Shown here: positions 35,659 through 47,549 of the stretch, piece after piece | Layout of the letters: every line of letters begins with the position of its first letter | Numbering within the stretch: position 1 is the first letter of the stretch | Source of the DNA: Pilaira anomala | Lineage: Eukaryota; Mucoromycota; Mucoromycetes; Mucorales; Mucoraceae | Assembly (NCBI GenBank): GCA_025716855.1 | Contig: JAIXMQ010000015.1 | Location: 124,001 to 188,000, forward strand | DNA: 64,000 nucleotides | Reading direction: 5' to 3' | Notes under the pieces: generated by a model | Seen by the model: the letters and a program-made list of their open reading frames with translations, nothing else | Told to the model about the DNA's origin: nothing | Databases searched by the model: none | Program-made: the position numbers and the translations under genes

Positions 35659-37442
35659 TGTTTGTATTTGAAAGAAAAAGAACTAGTGCTTACTTTTTTT
35701 TAAAAAAATAGCACTGTCTGTATGCTAAATTCCATTGGTTTCAGCTATCTTATTTGATGGCATTGATTCAAGTCCAACTGACAGTCTCTTTCGAAAGAGG
35801 TAATGAATATATTGAATGGAATATACTCCCAGTGACAGAAAAAAATATTGTAAAATAACTATAGATTTTTATCGATGATGTATGTAAGGCTCAGCCTATT
35901 GATATAATGGAGGATGAAAATGTATTTTTTACATTTTTAATAAGCACCTTATGAGAATCAATCATTTTTGACCTTTTCATACATTTGTGAAGTATTTTTT
36001 TCGTTAGTGGTAACTAACCTAATTTACATGTGGTAACAGTAACCCTCTCCGAAAACCAGTAATAAAATAGCCCCGTGAATACGCCACAAGCATCTGATAA
36101 GAAGGCCAAGTGTTTCATCTCTATGTAACTGAGCTAGATAAAATAAAGGAGATATTTACTTATGTCTTTACTAAGTAACATATGAGCACGATATCAGATT
36201 ACTTAATATTTATTATTGACAAGTATCTTAATAGAAACAATCCTAGTTACTTTTTTCTTTTGCTGGATTAAATTTTTTTTTAAACGAAATATGTAGTAGA
36301 ACGATATCTATAGCGTATTGAAACTTATGCTTGATTGGATAGCCCTTTATAACATATATTGAATTTTAGTTAAGACTTTTGCCCAACATTATCCATCTGA
36401 ATACATATTTTCGCCCACTTCCCTAAAATATTTCGCTCCCCCCCGTATATATATATATTTTTTTGCTCAGTAAATAAACAAATTCGACACATTAACGAAA
36501 ATATGTATTCAGATGGATATATTTATGAGTAATGTTGGGCGAAGTCTTAGTTAAAATCCAGTAGCTTTGCTAAAAAGGTAAAACCAGTTTCGCTGCCTCA
36601 AAAAAAAAAAGTAAAATGTTCTTATCAAACCTGCGTATTCATATCCTTTCGTAAACCTAGCCGGGCATTTAGAAATATTTACAAAGCTAGTTACCAAGGC
36701 AATGGTTAGGCTCTTACTTTTTTTAAAAAAAAAGAAAAGCCAACTAAGTTGCTGATTTAAGTAGTGCTTGCGTGCAGCGTTCCCCAAAAAAAAATTTCGA
36801 TTAATTTTACATAACTGTGCTGGCAGGTTCAAAAGTTGTTTGTTTTTTTTTTATTTACTTGCATATTATGATTATTTGGTCAAACTGAGGTCATCATATT
36901 AGTAATGTTGTTTTCTGATCGAAGGGGATAAATAAGAGAGAAAAGTAATAAATATATAGAACAGCCAGGATGTCTTTTATCTTATTATAATGCTTTTTTA
37001 AAAAAAAAGGTACCAAGCAGAAAAGTGAATTTTTTAGAAGATACATAACAAGTCTAAAATAAAAATAGCTTAAATATTCTTTTCTGTAACAACCTTAAAA
37101 AGAGTTTTTATTTTAGGGACTGCGATAAAATGTATGGCTAATTGAATTCATAAAAACGCCCAACTATAAACAGATAAGCCTCAAGCCAATTACCTATAGA
37201 AAAATAGGGTAATTCGATTTTATAGACATGAAACACTTGACGATAAATGAAGGAGAGTAGATCTTTTTATAATTTCAGTTCGCTTATTACTATTTTATTA
37301 GCGGGGCACTAAAATATCAGCAAGGGCAGAAATAATTTCTCCCACCCAAAAAAAGAAAAAAATATGTCAAAAAAAAAAACTTTTCTCTTTCCCTTTTTTT
37401 TTTTTTTTTTTTTTTTTCTCTCAAAATTTTTCTAAAATAAAA
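35659..37442. other. Divergent intergenic region between OGG1 and FHA-kinase, with a miniature inverted-repeat element
   Basis: 1.78 kb between two DNA-repair/checkpoint genes transcribed away from each other. It contains the inverted-repeat element at 36361-36559 and a T-run at about 37396-37418 close to the kinase start. No coding sequence was recognised; the minus ORF at 36551-36832 is interrupted by homopolymers. Confidence 0.55.
36361..36559. mobile_element. MITE-like short inverted-repeat element
   Basis: Arm 36361-36413 (starting GAATTTTAGTTAAGACTTTT) is the reverse complement of 36496-36559, apart from an 11-base insertion in the right arm and a few substitutions. The shared inner block is TCCATCTGAATACATATTTT. 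The loop of about 80 bases has a C-run and an AT repeat. No ORF inside. Target-site duplication is not clear. It is unrelated by eye to the large fold-back at 29390-30640. Confidence 0.8.
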
Positions 37443-39725
37443 ATGAAATATAAAAATTGTTCACCTAACACAGCCGATAAAAAGAAGGCTTCAAAAACTA
37501 TGCGACGCCTGAAGAGTATGGGCAGTGTGCCTGTTTATAAAATCAACCGAAAAGAGATGGATATTTTTAGGAACCGTGTAGTTCAACCCAAATACAAACC
37601 AAAAGTACTTTCTTTCGTCAATGGATTACCTAAACTCGAAGTAGCAAAAGATGCTTGGGGATTTCTTTATAGAACGGGAGATGATGTTTTGACATTAGAT
37701 AAATCACCAAATGGCGACTTACTCCCGCATCAAAATCGTGGGTATATCATTGGATCGGATGATGCGTGTGATTTTAAGTGAGTCTTTTGTTTATTATGGC
37801 GTTTTCTTTTTTTATTTGTTTTCTTATTTATTTATGTTAGAGTCATTTCTTCATCTGATGCACCCAAACGACATGCTCATATTTATGCTGTAATTTTTTT
37901 TGTCTCATATTTTTCTTTCTTTGCTTACGCCTCCCCTCCCTTCATAATTATAGAGTCCCCGAATTAAAGGTAATGATCACAGATTCGCTGTTTTCATTCA
38001 AGATTTAAGGTACGCGACAAAAAAACAAAACAAAACATATCCATATTTATTTATTTATTTTTACAACTTATATAATACAAATGCATAATAGTCTGAAAGT
38101 TGGTGAAGGTATTTGGGTAAATAAAAAGAGCATTGGTAAAAATGTGCATGAATTAGACACGAAAGACTTGATTCATTTTCGGGATCCTAACGTGTTTAAG
38201 GGCATAGGTAAAAAAAAAAAAACGCTTTAGAAGAAAGAATACAAAAAGATTACATATAAATTTATTAACTGCATTCTATATAAAAGAAAACCCTGTATAT
38301 ACTTTTATTAAACCAAACAAATCTAACCTGTTACTTGCAAGCTTTCCTGATTTATACTCTCGAATCAGAGTAATTGGATCGGGTAGTTATGGTACTGTTC
38401 TTTTAGCAGTGAACAAAGAGACTGGAGAGCGTGTGGCGATTAAAGAGGTGGTTATGTCAAAAAAAGATGAAGGAGTTAATACCAAGAGACGCGCTACTCT
38501 CTTCCGAGAAATCAGTGTCTGTATGGCATTGCCTAGTCATGTAAAAAAATTGATTTGTTTGTGTTGTTGTTTTTTGTTACAAATTTATCTCATCTTTTTA
38601 TTTTGTTTTGTGTAGCCTTGCATTATTCAAACCGACAAAGTTTTTGAAGAAAATAATACGATTTATCTCATTATGGAATAGTAAGTAGCAATAAAAAAAA
38701 AAAGGGGGAGAATTTACAAATGATTAACTTTATTTTTATAGTGGATTCCATGGAGATTTATTTACAAACGTAGCTGAAATGGAGGGCCCATCTTTGCGGG
38801 AATATGAAATTAAAATTATTTTCGAACAAGTTGCTCACGCTATTGCTGTAAGCGTGTATAAAAATTATAAAAATGAATCTCTAATTTTTTATTTTATTTT
38901 TTTTTAGTACCTTCATGAACACGGTATTGTACACCGTGACATTAAGATGGAAAACATCATTATTTGTGACAGAAAAAAACTTGTTGCCAAGCTGTGCGAT
39001 TTTGGCTTATCAACCTTTGCAAAGGCAGGTGAAAGTTTATTTTCCAACTGTGGTACCATCATGTATGGTAAAGTATAATTCCCGAATCTATGCCTATCAC
39101 TTATTTGTCTCACACAACATAAATAAATAGCTGCTCCTGAAGTACTCAGATCTTCTCAACCTAATTACGAAGGCTATGGTATGGAAGTAGATGTATGGAG
39201 CTTGGGCGTCTTGCTTTATTCCTCTTTAAGCAATAGCATGCCATTCTTTCAAATGCGTATGAAACATTTTAACAAACTTATTGTTTTATGCATTGCAATT
39301 ACTAAATCACCATATATTAAATAGAAAAAGATAGTGAAGCAAACAAGAAGTTATTGAGGTCTCATATCTTGAAAGGAGAATTCCAGTTTAACCACCCAGC
39401 ATGGGAAGAAATTAGCGATGATGGTAAGTACAACAGATGAAATAAAAAGAAGAGACTAATGTTTTGTTTTGTTTTTAGCTAAGGACCTGATAAGACATAT
39501 GATGGAGATGGATGTTAGAAAGAGATACACAATGGATGAGGTGCTCGCTCACCCTTGGCTCCAAGATGTGGAAGTAAGTATTCTCTTTATCAAATACCTA
39601 GACTACAAGCTCATCCTTACATTTTTTTTTAGAACGAACAAACGCGTGAATTAGGCATTTGTAGAACACCAGAAATGACTGAATACTTGGAAAAAAGAAT
39701 GAATTCTCGTTCGCCTTCGCTTTAA
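37443..39725 (+). CDS. FHA-domain Ser/Thr protein kinase, Chk2/Rad53/Cds1 type
   Basis: Probable DNA-damage or replication checkpoint effector kinase. Twelve exons (37443-37777, 37841-37889, 37954-38009, 38092-38207, 38287-38540, 38616-38680, 38742-38847, 38908-39067, 39131-39256, 39325-39423, 39479-39573, 39633-39725) sum to 518 codons (517 residues). The FHA domain spans about 95-195: NRGYIIGSDDACDFKVISSS and KRHAHIYA, the usual GR..S.H pattern with GS in place of GR. The kinase domain spans about 230-495: IGSGSYGTVLLAV, VAIKEV, catalytic HRDIKMENI, LCDFGLSTFAK, GTIMYAAPEVL and VDVWSLGVLLYSSLS. Only one FHA domain and no clear N-terminal SQ/TQ cluster, unlike Rad53; closest in layout to Chk2, Cds1 or Dun1. 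A basic region (ADKKKASKTMRRLKS) precedes the FHA. Confidence 0.85.
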
Positions 39726-40828
39726 CGTATTTATGTAAAAAAAGTTTCCGACTTTTTTTTTTTTCTTTTTATATTTGAAATTTTTTTTCGCATAATACCC
39801 GACCATGATAACCGTATAATAAAATACTCTTTTTTTTTTTTATCTTCATTCACTAGAAGTATTAACTATAGGAGAGTGATTAGTGGCGATGAATACTATA
39901 CTTTTTGTATACAACACAGTATCGTAACTATTAGAAACAGTACAATGCCCGACATACTTAGTTACCTCTATTATTGTAATTCAAGATACGATATCTTTGT
40001 GTTGAAGTCCGATATAGGTATGTGTAAATATAAGCATGTACTAATTTTTTGGTACTATATACCGATACAAAGAGTGTGTGCATGTGTATGTGCATCTCAC
40101 GTATACGTGTTTTGATAGAGTTATAAGAAAAGCTAGGATTATAATTAGAGGTCATATCCCAGAGATGAAGCAAGGAAGCATATTAAGGTACCGACAAGAA
40201 GAGAGACCAAGATGATGAATTTATATAATTAAAGAAAGCAAGGGTTTTTAACTAATTATTTTTCAGGTTTTCAAGATCTTTTTCTAGTATATTGTCAAAA
40301 AATGTAACTGCAGATGAACAACCAATGCCGATTTCCTATCCACATTGTGCGTATTAGATGAAAACATATTAATTGTTTTACTGTACACAAGGACATTCTT
40401 TGATGTTATCCATCATATCACGAACTCATGACGTACGTGTGTTACACTAGCAAAGGCGGAATTCAAGGAAGATGGTCAGTCTTATTTATTCAAAGTATAC
40501 TAATTTAAAAAAAGAACATAATAGATTGAATTAATAAAGTATTAAATGAAAAACGGTATTTTAGAATACAGGGGTAAAAAAAAAAAAAAAAATATTAACA
40601 TTACTACAACTGTTTACAAAAACTTAAAGTAAAATAAACATTTTTTTTTTAATTTCGCATTTGCATTGGTCATACCAAACGGGTCCAATGTATATGAATC
40701 ACATAATCAAGTCAATGATTGGTTCAACAATTTAAGGGTCAAAAAACTGGGATAAATTTTCCCGCATTTTTTTTTTTTTATTATTTTTAAAAGAAGTAAA
40801 TATATATACACAGAGAATACAAATAATT
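39726..40828. other. Intergenic region between convergent FHA-kinase and hexokinase genes
   Basis: 1.1 kb of AT-rich DNA serving as 3' flanks of both genes. Candidate ORFs at 39876-40115 and 39958-40173 are on opposite strands over the same bases and show no domain. TG-rich stretch near 40070-40115. Nothing else recognised. Confidence 0.5.
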
Positions 40829-42350
40829 TTAGTTCTTTGCAGCCATCATAGCAATAATGGCAGCACCAAGACCAGAACCATCTCTTGCAAGATCAAACTT
40901 GACCTTGGAACGAGCCTGCTCACCAAGGATAGCAGATAAAGCGGTTCCCATATTCTTTTCAAAGTTAGGATAGAATTCAAACAAAGAGCCATCAATAGCT
41001 ACAATACAATCTTGACCAACTTTACCAGTGTGTTTCAATACACCAGCAATATGACAAGAAGCTAAACGAGCAGCACGTACACCTACAGCATTACAAAGTT
41101 TCTTAACAATCTTACGATCAGCAAGAGTAGTGGATGGAATACTAAGAACAGATTCCAAGATATGAGCTGTATCACATAAATCTTCAGTCTCATCAACTTC
41201 AATTGTAGACATATAGGCAGTTTCAAAACTCCAAATCTTATTCAAGTCCTTTGAAGAATGACCATTGAATAATAATTGACGATCGATTAATTCGACAATG
41301 GCGTTACGCGTGATTTCACCAAGATACATACCAGCTACCATCTTTTCATAGAGTTGTTGGTGTACATTGATAGATTCTCTGTCCATCTTGTTATCATAGA
41401 TTGTCATAGGAAGTACACGACGCTCACAATCGAATGCTCCACATTCCATATTAATAACCATTTCTTGTGATTTATCTCCATCCCATTTCTTGACCTTACT
41501 CATGTCCTCATAATAAGATGCGTTAAATCCAGTACCCATAATAACACCCATAGTAGTATCAGGATGCTTATAAGCATAAGCCATAAGTGTACCTACTGTA
41601 TCATTCACAATCTACATAATCCAAAAAGAGAGAAAAGAAAAAAAAAATTAATTTCTTGTGTTTCACAAAAAAAATAATAATACCCCAGTATACTTTACAG
41701 CAGCAATATTCACGTTAATATTCTTTCTACGGAAAGAATCTTGCAAGAGAATAGTAACATCTTTACCAACAGCACCAGAACAGTTAAAACCTTTTGTCCA
41801 TTGCTTCAACACACCACGATTAATAGAAGTTTGAAGAACGGGGAAAGAAAAGGTATAACCTAATTGAATTGTTTCGTTACCAATCGTACCGTTTTCAGTC
41901 AAGAAACTGTCAACACAATCAGCAATAAAATCACATAATTGACGCATGGGACCCGTCTTTAATTCTTCCGAAACAACGTATTTTTGTTGACGGATCGTGT
42001 GTTCGCCGTTACCGAGTAAAGTGACATGACAGACACGTAAGTTTGTTCCACCTAAATCGAGTGCCATAAATGTACCCTTTTCATTACCTGTACAACGACC
42101 TGATACAAATGAAGGAATCATAGCAACTGAAGTAGTAGGAGTAGAGAAAAAATCCATCAATATACATCTATATTTTTTTTTTTACCCGTTATTTCCATTA
42201 CTTACTGGTGGCACCGGGATGATCTAACCCTTTTTCCATTTCAATCACAAACTGGTCAGCAATCTTCTTTAAACGATCATCAGAAACATTGAATGTCTCT
42301 AAAATATTGTTTAAAAACAAATTTTGTTCTTCAGTTAAAGTATCAGACAT
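40829..42350 (-). CDS. Hexokinase (glucokinase/hexokinase family)
   Basis: Phosphorylates glucose and other hexoses with ATP at the entry to glycolysis. Three exons (42206-42350, 41684-42126, 40829-41611) encode 456 residues starting MSDTLTEEQNLFLNNILETF. Motifs: ATP phosphate-1 FMALDLGGTNLRVC; sugar-binding YTFSFPVLQTSINRG followed by LKQWTKGFNCSGAVGKDV; catalytic aspartate in IVNDTVGTLMAYAY; GVIMGTGFNASYYE; VINMECGAFD; adenosine region IVAIDGSLFEFYPNF; and C-terminal RDGSGLGAAIIAMMA. N-terminal basic mitochondrial-binding or nuclear features are not evident. Within fungi, hexokinase versus glucokinase cannot be decided by eye. Confidence 0.94.
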
Positions 42351-43788
42351 TTTTATTTTTTATTTTTATTTTAAAAGGTAAAGAAAGAAGAAAGAGAAAA
42401 AAAAAGAAAACATTTTTTGTTTGTGTGTAAGGTTTTATAAATAAAAGAAAGGGTGACTGGGAACTATTAACAAAAAAGGAAAAAGTGTGTGGGATAAATA
42501 AATTTTGGGCGGGAAAAAAAAAAGGTTCTATTGGAAAAGTTTTATCGCCTGTCGTAATTATGCATTTCTTCAAAGAACGCATTTTTTTTTTTATTAGATG
42601 TTGATTATTTCAAGAGATATTATCTAAGATATGTAATCAACATTACTTTACTTGTCTTGGTAACACACCCTGCAGTTTATTCATTAACCATAATAGGCAA
42701 CAAAAGTTTGTTTATTTTTTTTAAAAAAAAAAAAAGGTTTATAAAGAATAGTTTATTAATAGCAATACACCCAAAGTAAATAAAATCTCTGGACAATTGC
42801 TGTTTTGTGCCATACAAAGAGAAATAAAACGAATATTCAGACTAGCCATGTGGTCTCGGTTCCACCGGGTATCATAAGTTGTATATTTTTGAGTACCAGA
42901 TAGATCTTTTGACCTGAGCAATTTTTTTTTTTTTTTTTTTTTTCGCTCTTGTCTGGCATTTAGGACATATTTGTGAAGAAAAGTGTTCATCAACCATCAC
43001 TACACAAATGTGAGCGGCTTCGTACTTCTTTCTTTAGATAACTGGATAATAGCATTTTTGATTAGTTTGATGGGTAGTTACAAATACGTTTCCTATCAGG
43101 TTACGAAATATGGCAGCACCAAAAAGCAATTAGGTACAACAGGTTTATTCCTTCCATCTCTTTTTATCTTGAGGATACAGTTGTTTCCATTTGCTATTGC
43201 TGATATTGATTGTTATGAAACGAGTAGGATCATACTTCTTGCTACATTATGGTAATTTTTTTTTTTTTTTTTGAGGTCTCAGATGTTGCTTGTTGTTTTT
43301 TGATGTAATTGCGTAATTTAATTTTGTTAAATATTGAATTACCTTGTCCAGTTTTCTTATTGTCTTTTCACAAATTGATCGTCCTTTAGTCCATCCAATA
43401 TCATATTATAAAAAATAATACAGACTCGATGCTCTAATCAATTTTTTTTCTTTGGTGGAAATCTGATGCCATAACACCTTCCTATTATCGAACCGAGATT
43501 TTACAATTCCGAAACAGTATTCAATTGAAATTCTTGTCAATTGATGAGTAGCGGTATAGTTGAAGCTCCTTTTTTTTTGGTTTGAACTATTGATTTTGTG
43601 TGTAGTTATCATAACTATGATCGCTTTATGTGGATTCAATCAACGTTTCTGTCACCAAATACCTTAAAACTTGATTGAATTCAAGCTAGAAGAAGGTTGA
43701 TGAATAAATTTGATATCACAACAAGACGCGATAGCACCAAAAGAAAACAAAACACAACAAGAAAATAACTTTTTACATATATGACCCT

Positions 43789-43820
<32 letters not shown>

Positions 43821-44287
43821 TTTCTTTTAAAATGATCTTTTATCATTTTACGTATCTTTCAGATATAAAGAATTGTTTCATTTTTCTAAGTAAGTCTAAC
43901 ATAGTGGTTCTCTTTTTTTTTTTCAAAGCTTAGTTGTAAGAGTCTTGAAAAGAAACGTTCCTTGGCTTTTTCACTATGATTTAATATAGCGTGAGGATAT
44001 ATTATTTTTTATGATATATCATTTTTAGCATAAAAGAAGAACTCTAAGCTAACATGTGATTATTTTTTCAAGAAGTATAGCAAGGAATTATGGTTCTTTA
44101 CACTATGTAATAGTAAACTAAATCAAAAAAATCCGGGTATACTTAAAATTCGCGTTTTGGCATGATTTTTTTTTCTTAGAGTCATGGTGACAAGTATCCA
44201 ATCACAAGCACAAAAAAAGGCACTATGTGAAAAAAAATGCGTGTACCTTATTATTTTTTTTTCTTTCTTTCTTTCCCTTTTTCTCTT
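42351..44287. other. Divergent intergenic region with transposase remnant
   Basis: 1.9 kb between hexokinase and the ABC ATPase gene. It contains a decayed PIF/Harbinger-like fragment (about 43395-43800), a (CT)n at about 43791-43813 and T-runs at about 42921 and 43258. The plus-strand 42983-43255 ORF has no recognisable domain. The last 100 bases have pyrimidine-rich tracts typical of starts here. Confidence 0.5.
43395..43800 (-). pseudogene. Decayed PIF/Harbinger-type (DDE_Tnp_4) transposase fragment
   Basis: On the minus strand, three fragments in different frames follow the order of a Harbinger transposase C-terminal half: AIASCCDIKFIHQ (like the strand ending CDxxxxF), then VFGDRNVD (like the GDxxY segment), then TRISIEYCFGIVKSRF (closely like R..VE..FG.LK.RF) followed by KKLIRASSLYYFL (like L..A..LHNFL). 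Stops and frame changes between fragments show decay. Terminal repeats were not located. Confidence 0.45.
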
Positions 44288-45775
44288 ATGAGACACTTTA
44301 TAAAAGCAAGGTTAATAATAAACCAAGTCCGGTTTTACAGTTCAAAAACTTTAGTTCAACTCACGAACGCCAATGTCCATCGGTTCGGTTCACCCACACC
44401 CGCATTTAAAAACCTTTCCTTAACTTTAAAAGAGACCGATCGACTTGTTATTGTGGGTCCTGTGAGTGCAGGTAAAACTACCTTGGCCGAAGTATTACTT
44501 TATAAATTGTTTTTTTTTTAAATAAATTATATATATCTAAAAAAAAAAAAAAAAAAAATTAGACAATTGCAGGTAAACATTCAATTCAACCTGCATCAGC
44601 AGGTCGATGGCCTATCATTGATCCAGCCGTATCACCCTATGCATCGGATCATGTTCATCTTGTTTCTTTTAAAGAGAATTCTGGTGCATTTTCATATAAC
44701 AACCATTATTATCAAGAGCGATTTAACTTTAGGTAACAAAATTACACACACATCTATCGTATTGTTTTCTCATATCTATGCAGTGATCCAGATAACGATT
44801 TGAAGTTAAAAGATTATTTAAAATCGGATACAGATAAATCAATCGACCAAGTAGCAAAGCAATTAAACCTTGAGCATTTATTAGACTTATCATTTGTTAA
44901 ACTTTCCAACGGACAAACAAGACGTGCTCGTATTGCGCGTACCTTATTACGAGATCCATCCATGATCGTATTAGATGAACCTCTCAGTAAAGTATATAAC
45001 AAATAAAAAAAAAAAAAATTCGACACTAGATACTTACACATATATTTATAGTGGGTTTAGATGTAGAACACCGAGCACATTTATTAAACGTATTAGGAAA
45101 CTTGAAAGAGATTCCGGTTGTACTTGTCCTAAGACCCCAAGACGAGTTTCCAGACTGGGCAACGCATGTGATTGAGCTCAAAGAGATGACCCCAATCTGG
45201 GAAGGCACACCCGATCAATACCAACAAAAGCGTATCACAACCACAGCCATGCAAGACACACAAAAGCCACTGCTTGAACAAGTAGATACCAGCCACAATG
45301 ACCCAGTGATCGAGATGAAAGATGTCAAAGTGACTTATGGCGGTAACGCGATCTTACAAGGTATTGACTGGACTGTGAGAAAAGGAGAAAGATGGGCACT
45401 GTTAGGTCCCAACGGGTCCGGTAAGACGACGTTGTTATCCTTTATGACCGGAGATCATCCACAAGCGTATGCTAATGATTTATCGTTGTTTGGAAGAAGA
45501 CGTGGAACGGGTGAATCGATTTGGGAGATCAAGAAACGGGTTGGATTGGTGAGTCCAGAGATTCATCTTTATTTTAATCAAGGGTTGACGGCTTTAGAGG
45601 CAGCTGGTACGGGGTTCTTTGATGTGGTTGTGCCCAAGCGTATGGATGAGGGACAGACAAAGGTCGTCAGAGAGTTCTTTAAAGAGTTTGGGATTGAATC
45701 TATGGTGGATCGAAAGTTACGAGATATGTCTACTGGAGAACAACGAATGGTTTTGTTAGTTCGATCCTTGGTAAG

Positions 45776-45811
<36 letters not shown>

Positions 45812-46067
45812 ACAATCATTCTCTTAAATACAAATGATTTTTTAACAAGATATGAATATGTAGGTAAAGATGCCGGATTTAATCATTTGGGATGAACCTT
45901 TTCAAGGGTTAGATGATACGATGATAAAGAAAGTAAACCAATGGTTAGAGAAACACATGCGTCCCGATCAAACATTAATTATGGTCACACATCATGAAAC
46001 AGAAATACCTCGCTCAATTACCAAAAGGTTTAAATTAGCTGCTGGAGGAACTCAAGCAGAAGAATAA
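44288..46067 (+). CDS. Twin ABC-ATPase without membrane domain (yeast YDR061W-like), probable mitochondrial presequence
   Basis: Five exons (44288-44491, 44563-44732, 44784-44986, 45052-45770, 45864-46067) sum to 500 codons (499 residues). Two nucleotide-binding domains and no transmembrane segment. NBD1: Walker A IVGPVSAGKTTLAE, signature KLSNGQTRRARIA, Walker B MIVLDEPLMGLDVE. NBD2: WALLGPNGSGKTTLLSFM, signature DMSTGEQRMVLLV, Walker B DLIIWDEPFQGLDD, switch histidine in LIMVTHHETEIP. The layout matches yeast YDR061W and bacterial PhrA/ModF-type proteins, function unknown. The start MRHFIKARLIINQVRFYSSK is Arg/Lys-rich without acidic residues, like a mitochondrial targeting sequence. An upstream in-frame ATG at 44237 would add a hydrophobic poly-Phe leader and is less likely. 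Exon 3 to 4 was set by the canonical DEPLMGLD. Confidence 0.85.
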
Positions 46068-46133
46068 TTTATTTCTAATAAAAAAAAAAGTGTGGTATCT
46101 ATATAATAATGTTGTTGTTATTTACAATAAAAA

Positions 46134-46159
46134 TGTTTGTTGTTGTTGTTGTTGTTGTT
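46134..46159. repeat. (GTT)n trinucleotide repeat between convergent genes
   Basis: About eight GTT units in the 110-base gap between the ABC ATPase stop and the carrier stop, so it lies in one or both 3' UTRs. Confidence 0.85.
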
Positions 46160-46177
46160 AATGATGAAGATGATGAT

Positions 46178-47322
46178 TTAAGATGATTGAGATGATTTAT
46201 ATGTTTTATGCCATTCTTTCAATTGTTCAAGTACGATAAAAGTAACAATCGTATGTGGTCCCAATCGAACAAAAGCAGGCATCCAACCACGAAAGAGTGA
46301 TCCAAATCCTTCTGTTTTAATCATATGTATCATGATCTTGACTGGATTCCTTCCATCATGTAAATGTGCACTCATAATACGTGTTTTGACTACATCTAAA
46401 GGAGAACAAACAGTTGTTGCAACCAAACCCTACAGTTCAAAAAAAAAAAAAAAAAATTAATATTTGTGTGTTACAATTTTTTACAATTATATATACTTTA
46501 CAGCTAATAAACTAGATGCGAAATGAGTCATTAAACCGTCATAGAAATGAAACTTGTCTAAAAGAGTTTGTTTAAATAGATCATAACTTGTCATTTGAGA
46601 AACGGTGATAAGGACTGCACGATGTGTACTTGAACCTAATCCTCGAAATAGTACACGAGGCCCTTCTTCACGACAAATCCTAACTAACCCATCCATCACA
46701 TTCTTATAATTTCTTCTCTGATTGGGCGGTAATTGACCATCGTTCTGCATACGTACGTTCACTACATCACTTGGGTTTCCAAATGCACCTCCTAATATAC
46801 CTGCCATAGTAGAACAAAAGAGTAACTGACGTACGGTTGGTTCTGTTTTTTTTTTGTTTGTTAGTACCTAAAAAATTTATATATATATATATATAAAAAG
46901 TGAACAACACAAAACTTACTTTGATCTCCTGCAACAGACCATTTGAACTGATCGTATAAGCCAAACCGAATGGTAGAATAGGTACCTTGTCTTAATAAAC
47001 TTGCAGATAACCCATTATAGAGAGCAGATATACCTTCAGTACGACTAATGGACCACATGGTTTTAAACATACGAGCAGGACTCAATAACTTGAATTCAGA
47101 CCATGCAGATATATTATCGACTTTTAAGGTTTGAAGTCTTACTTTTGTAAGATCAAAAGGATGTGAAACAAACGTGGCTAGACATGAAGCTGCACCACCA
47201 AACCAAAACGGTGACTGAATGGCTTTTGACTGTTTTAAAGGGGTTACTGTTGTATTAGAAGTACGTTGTGTAGTTGAAGCAATTGAGTCAATTGCAGGTG
47301 TAGGTCTTGCTATAACAAACAT
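46178..47322 (-). CDS. DIC1: Mitochondrial carrier, dicarboxylate-carrier-like
   Basis: Inner-membrane exchanger of the SLC25 family. Three exons (46920-47322, 46502-46842, 46178-46429) give 332 codons (331 residues). Three carrier repeats: FVSHPFDLTKVRLQTLKVD, GNPSDVVNVRMQNDGQLP and CSPLDVVKTRIMSAHLHDGR. GGAASCLATFVSHPFDL, RQGTYSTIRFGLYD and FRGWMPAFVRLGPHTIVTFI agree with yeast Dic1 and the related oxaloacetate/oxodicarboxylate clade. The N-terminal 40 residues are a Thr/Pro-rich extension. Substrate assignment (malate/succinate for phosphate) follows family resemblance and should be read as likely, not proven. It converges on the ABC ATPase gene with 110 bases between stops. Confidence 0.85.
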
Positions 47323-47549
47323 TTTTTTTTAAAAGAAAAGAAAATGTTAAAAAGAGAAGAAAGAAAAATAATTGTTATTGTTGTGACGGGGCCGAGATCG
47401 TCGTCAAAAAATATATTTTTTTTTAAAGGTTCCACATGTGAAATATCGTGAAAATGCGTGTGTCTCTCAAATGGAAAAATTTATTTTTTTTAATACAAAG
47501 TGTAAGATGGTATTTTGAAGAAAAAAAAAAAGGGCTACTTTTTTAAGAA

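Noticed and set aside
42983..43255. 90-codon plus-strand ORF with hydrophobic stretches
   Set aside because: No domain, no codon pattern like the neighbours, and it adjoins the transposase remnant on the other strand.
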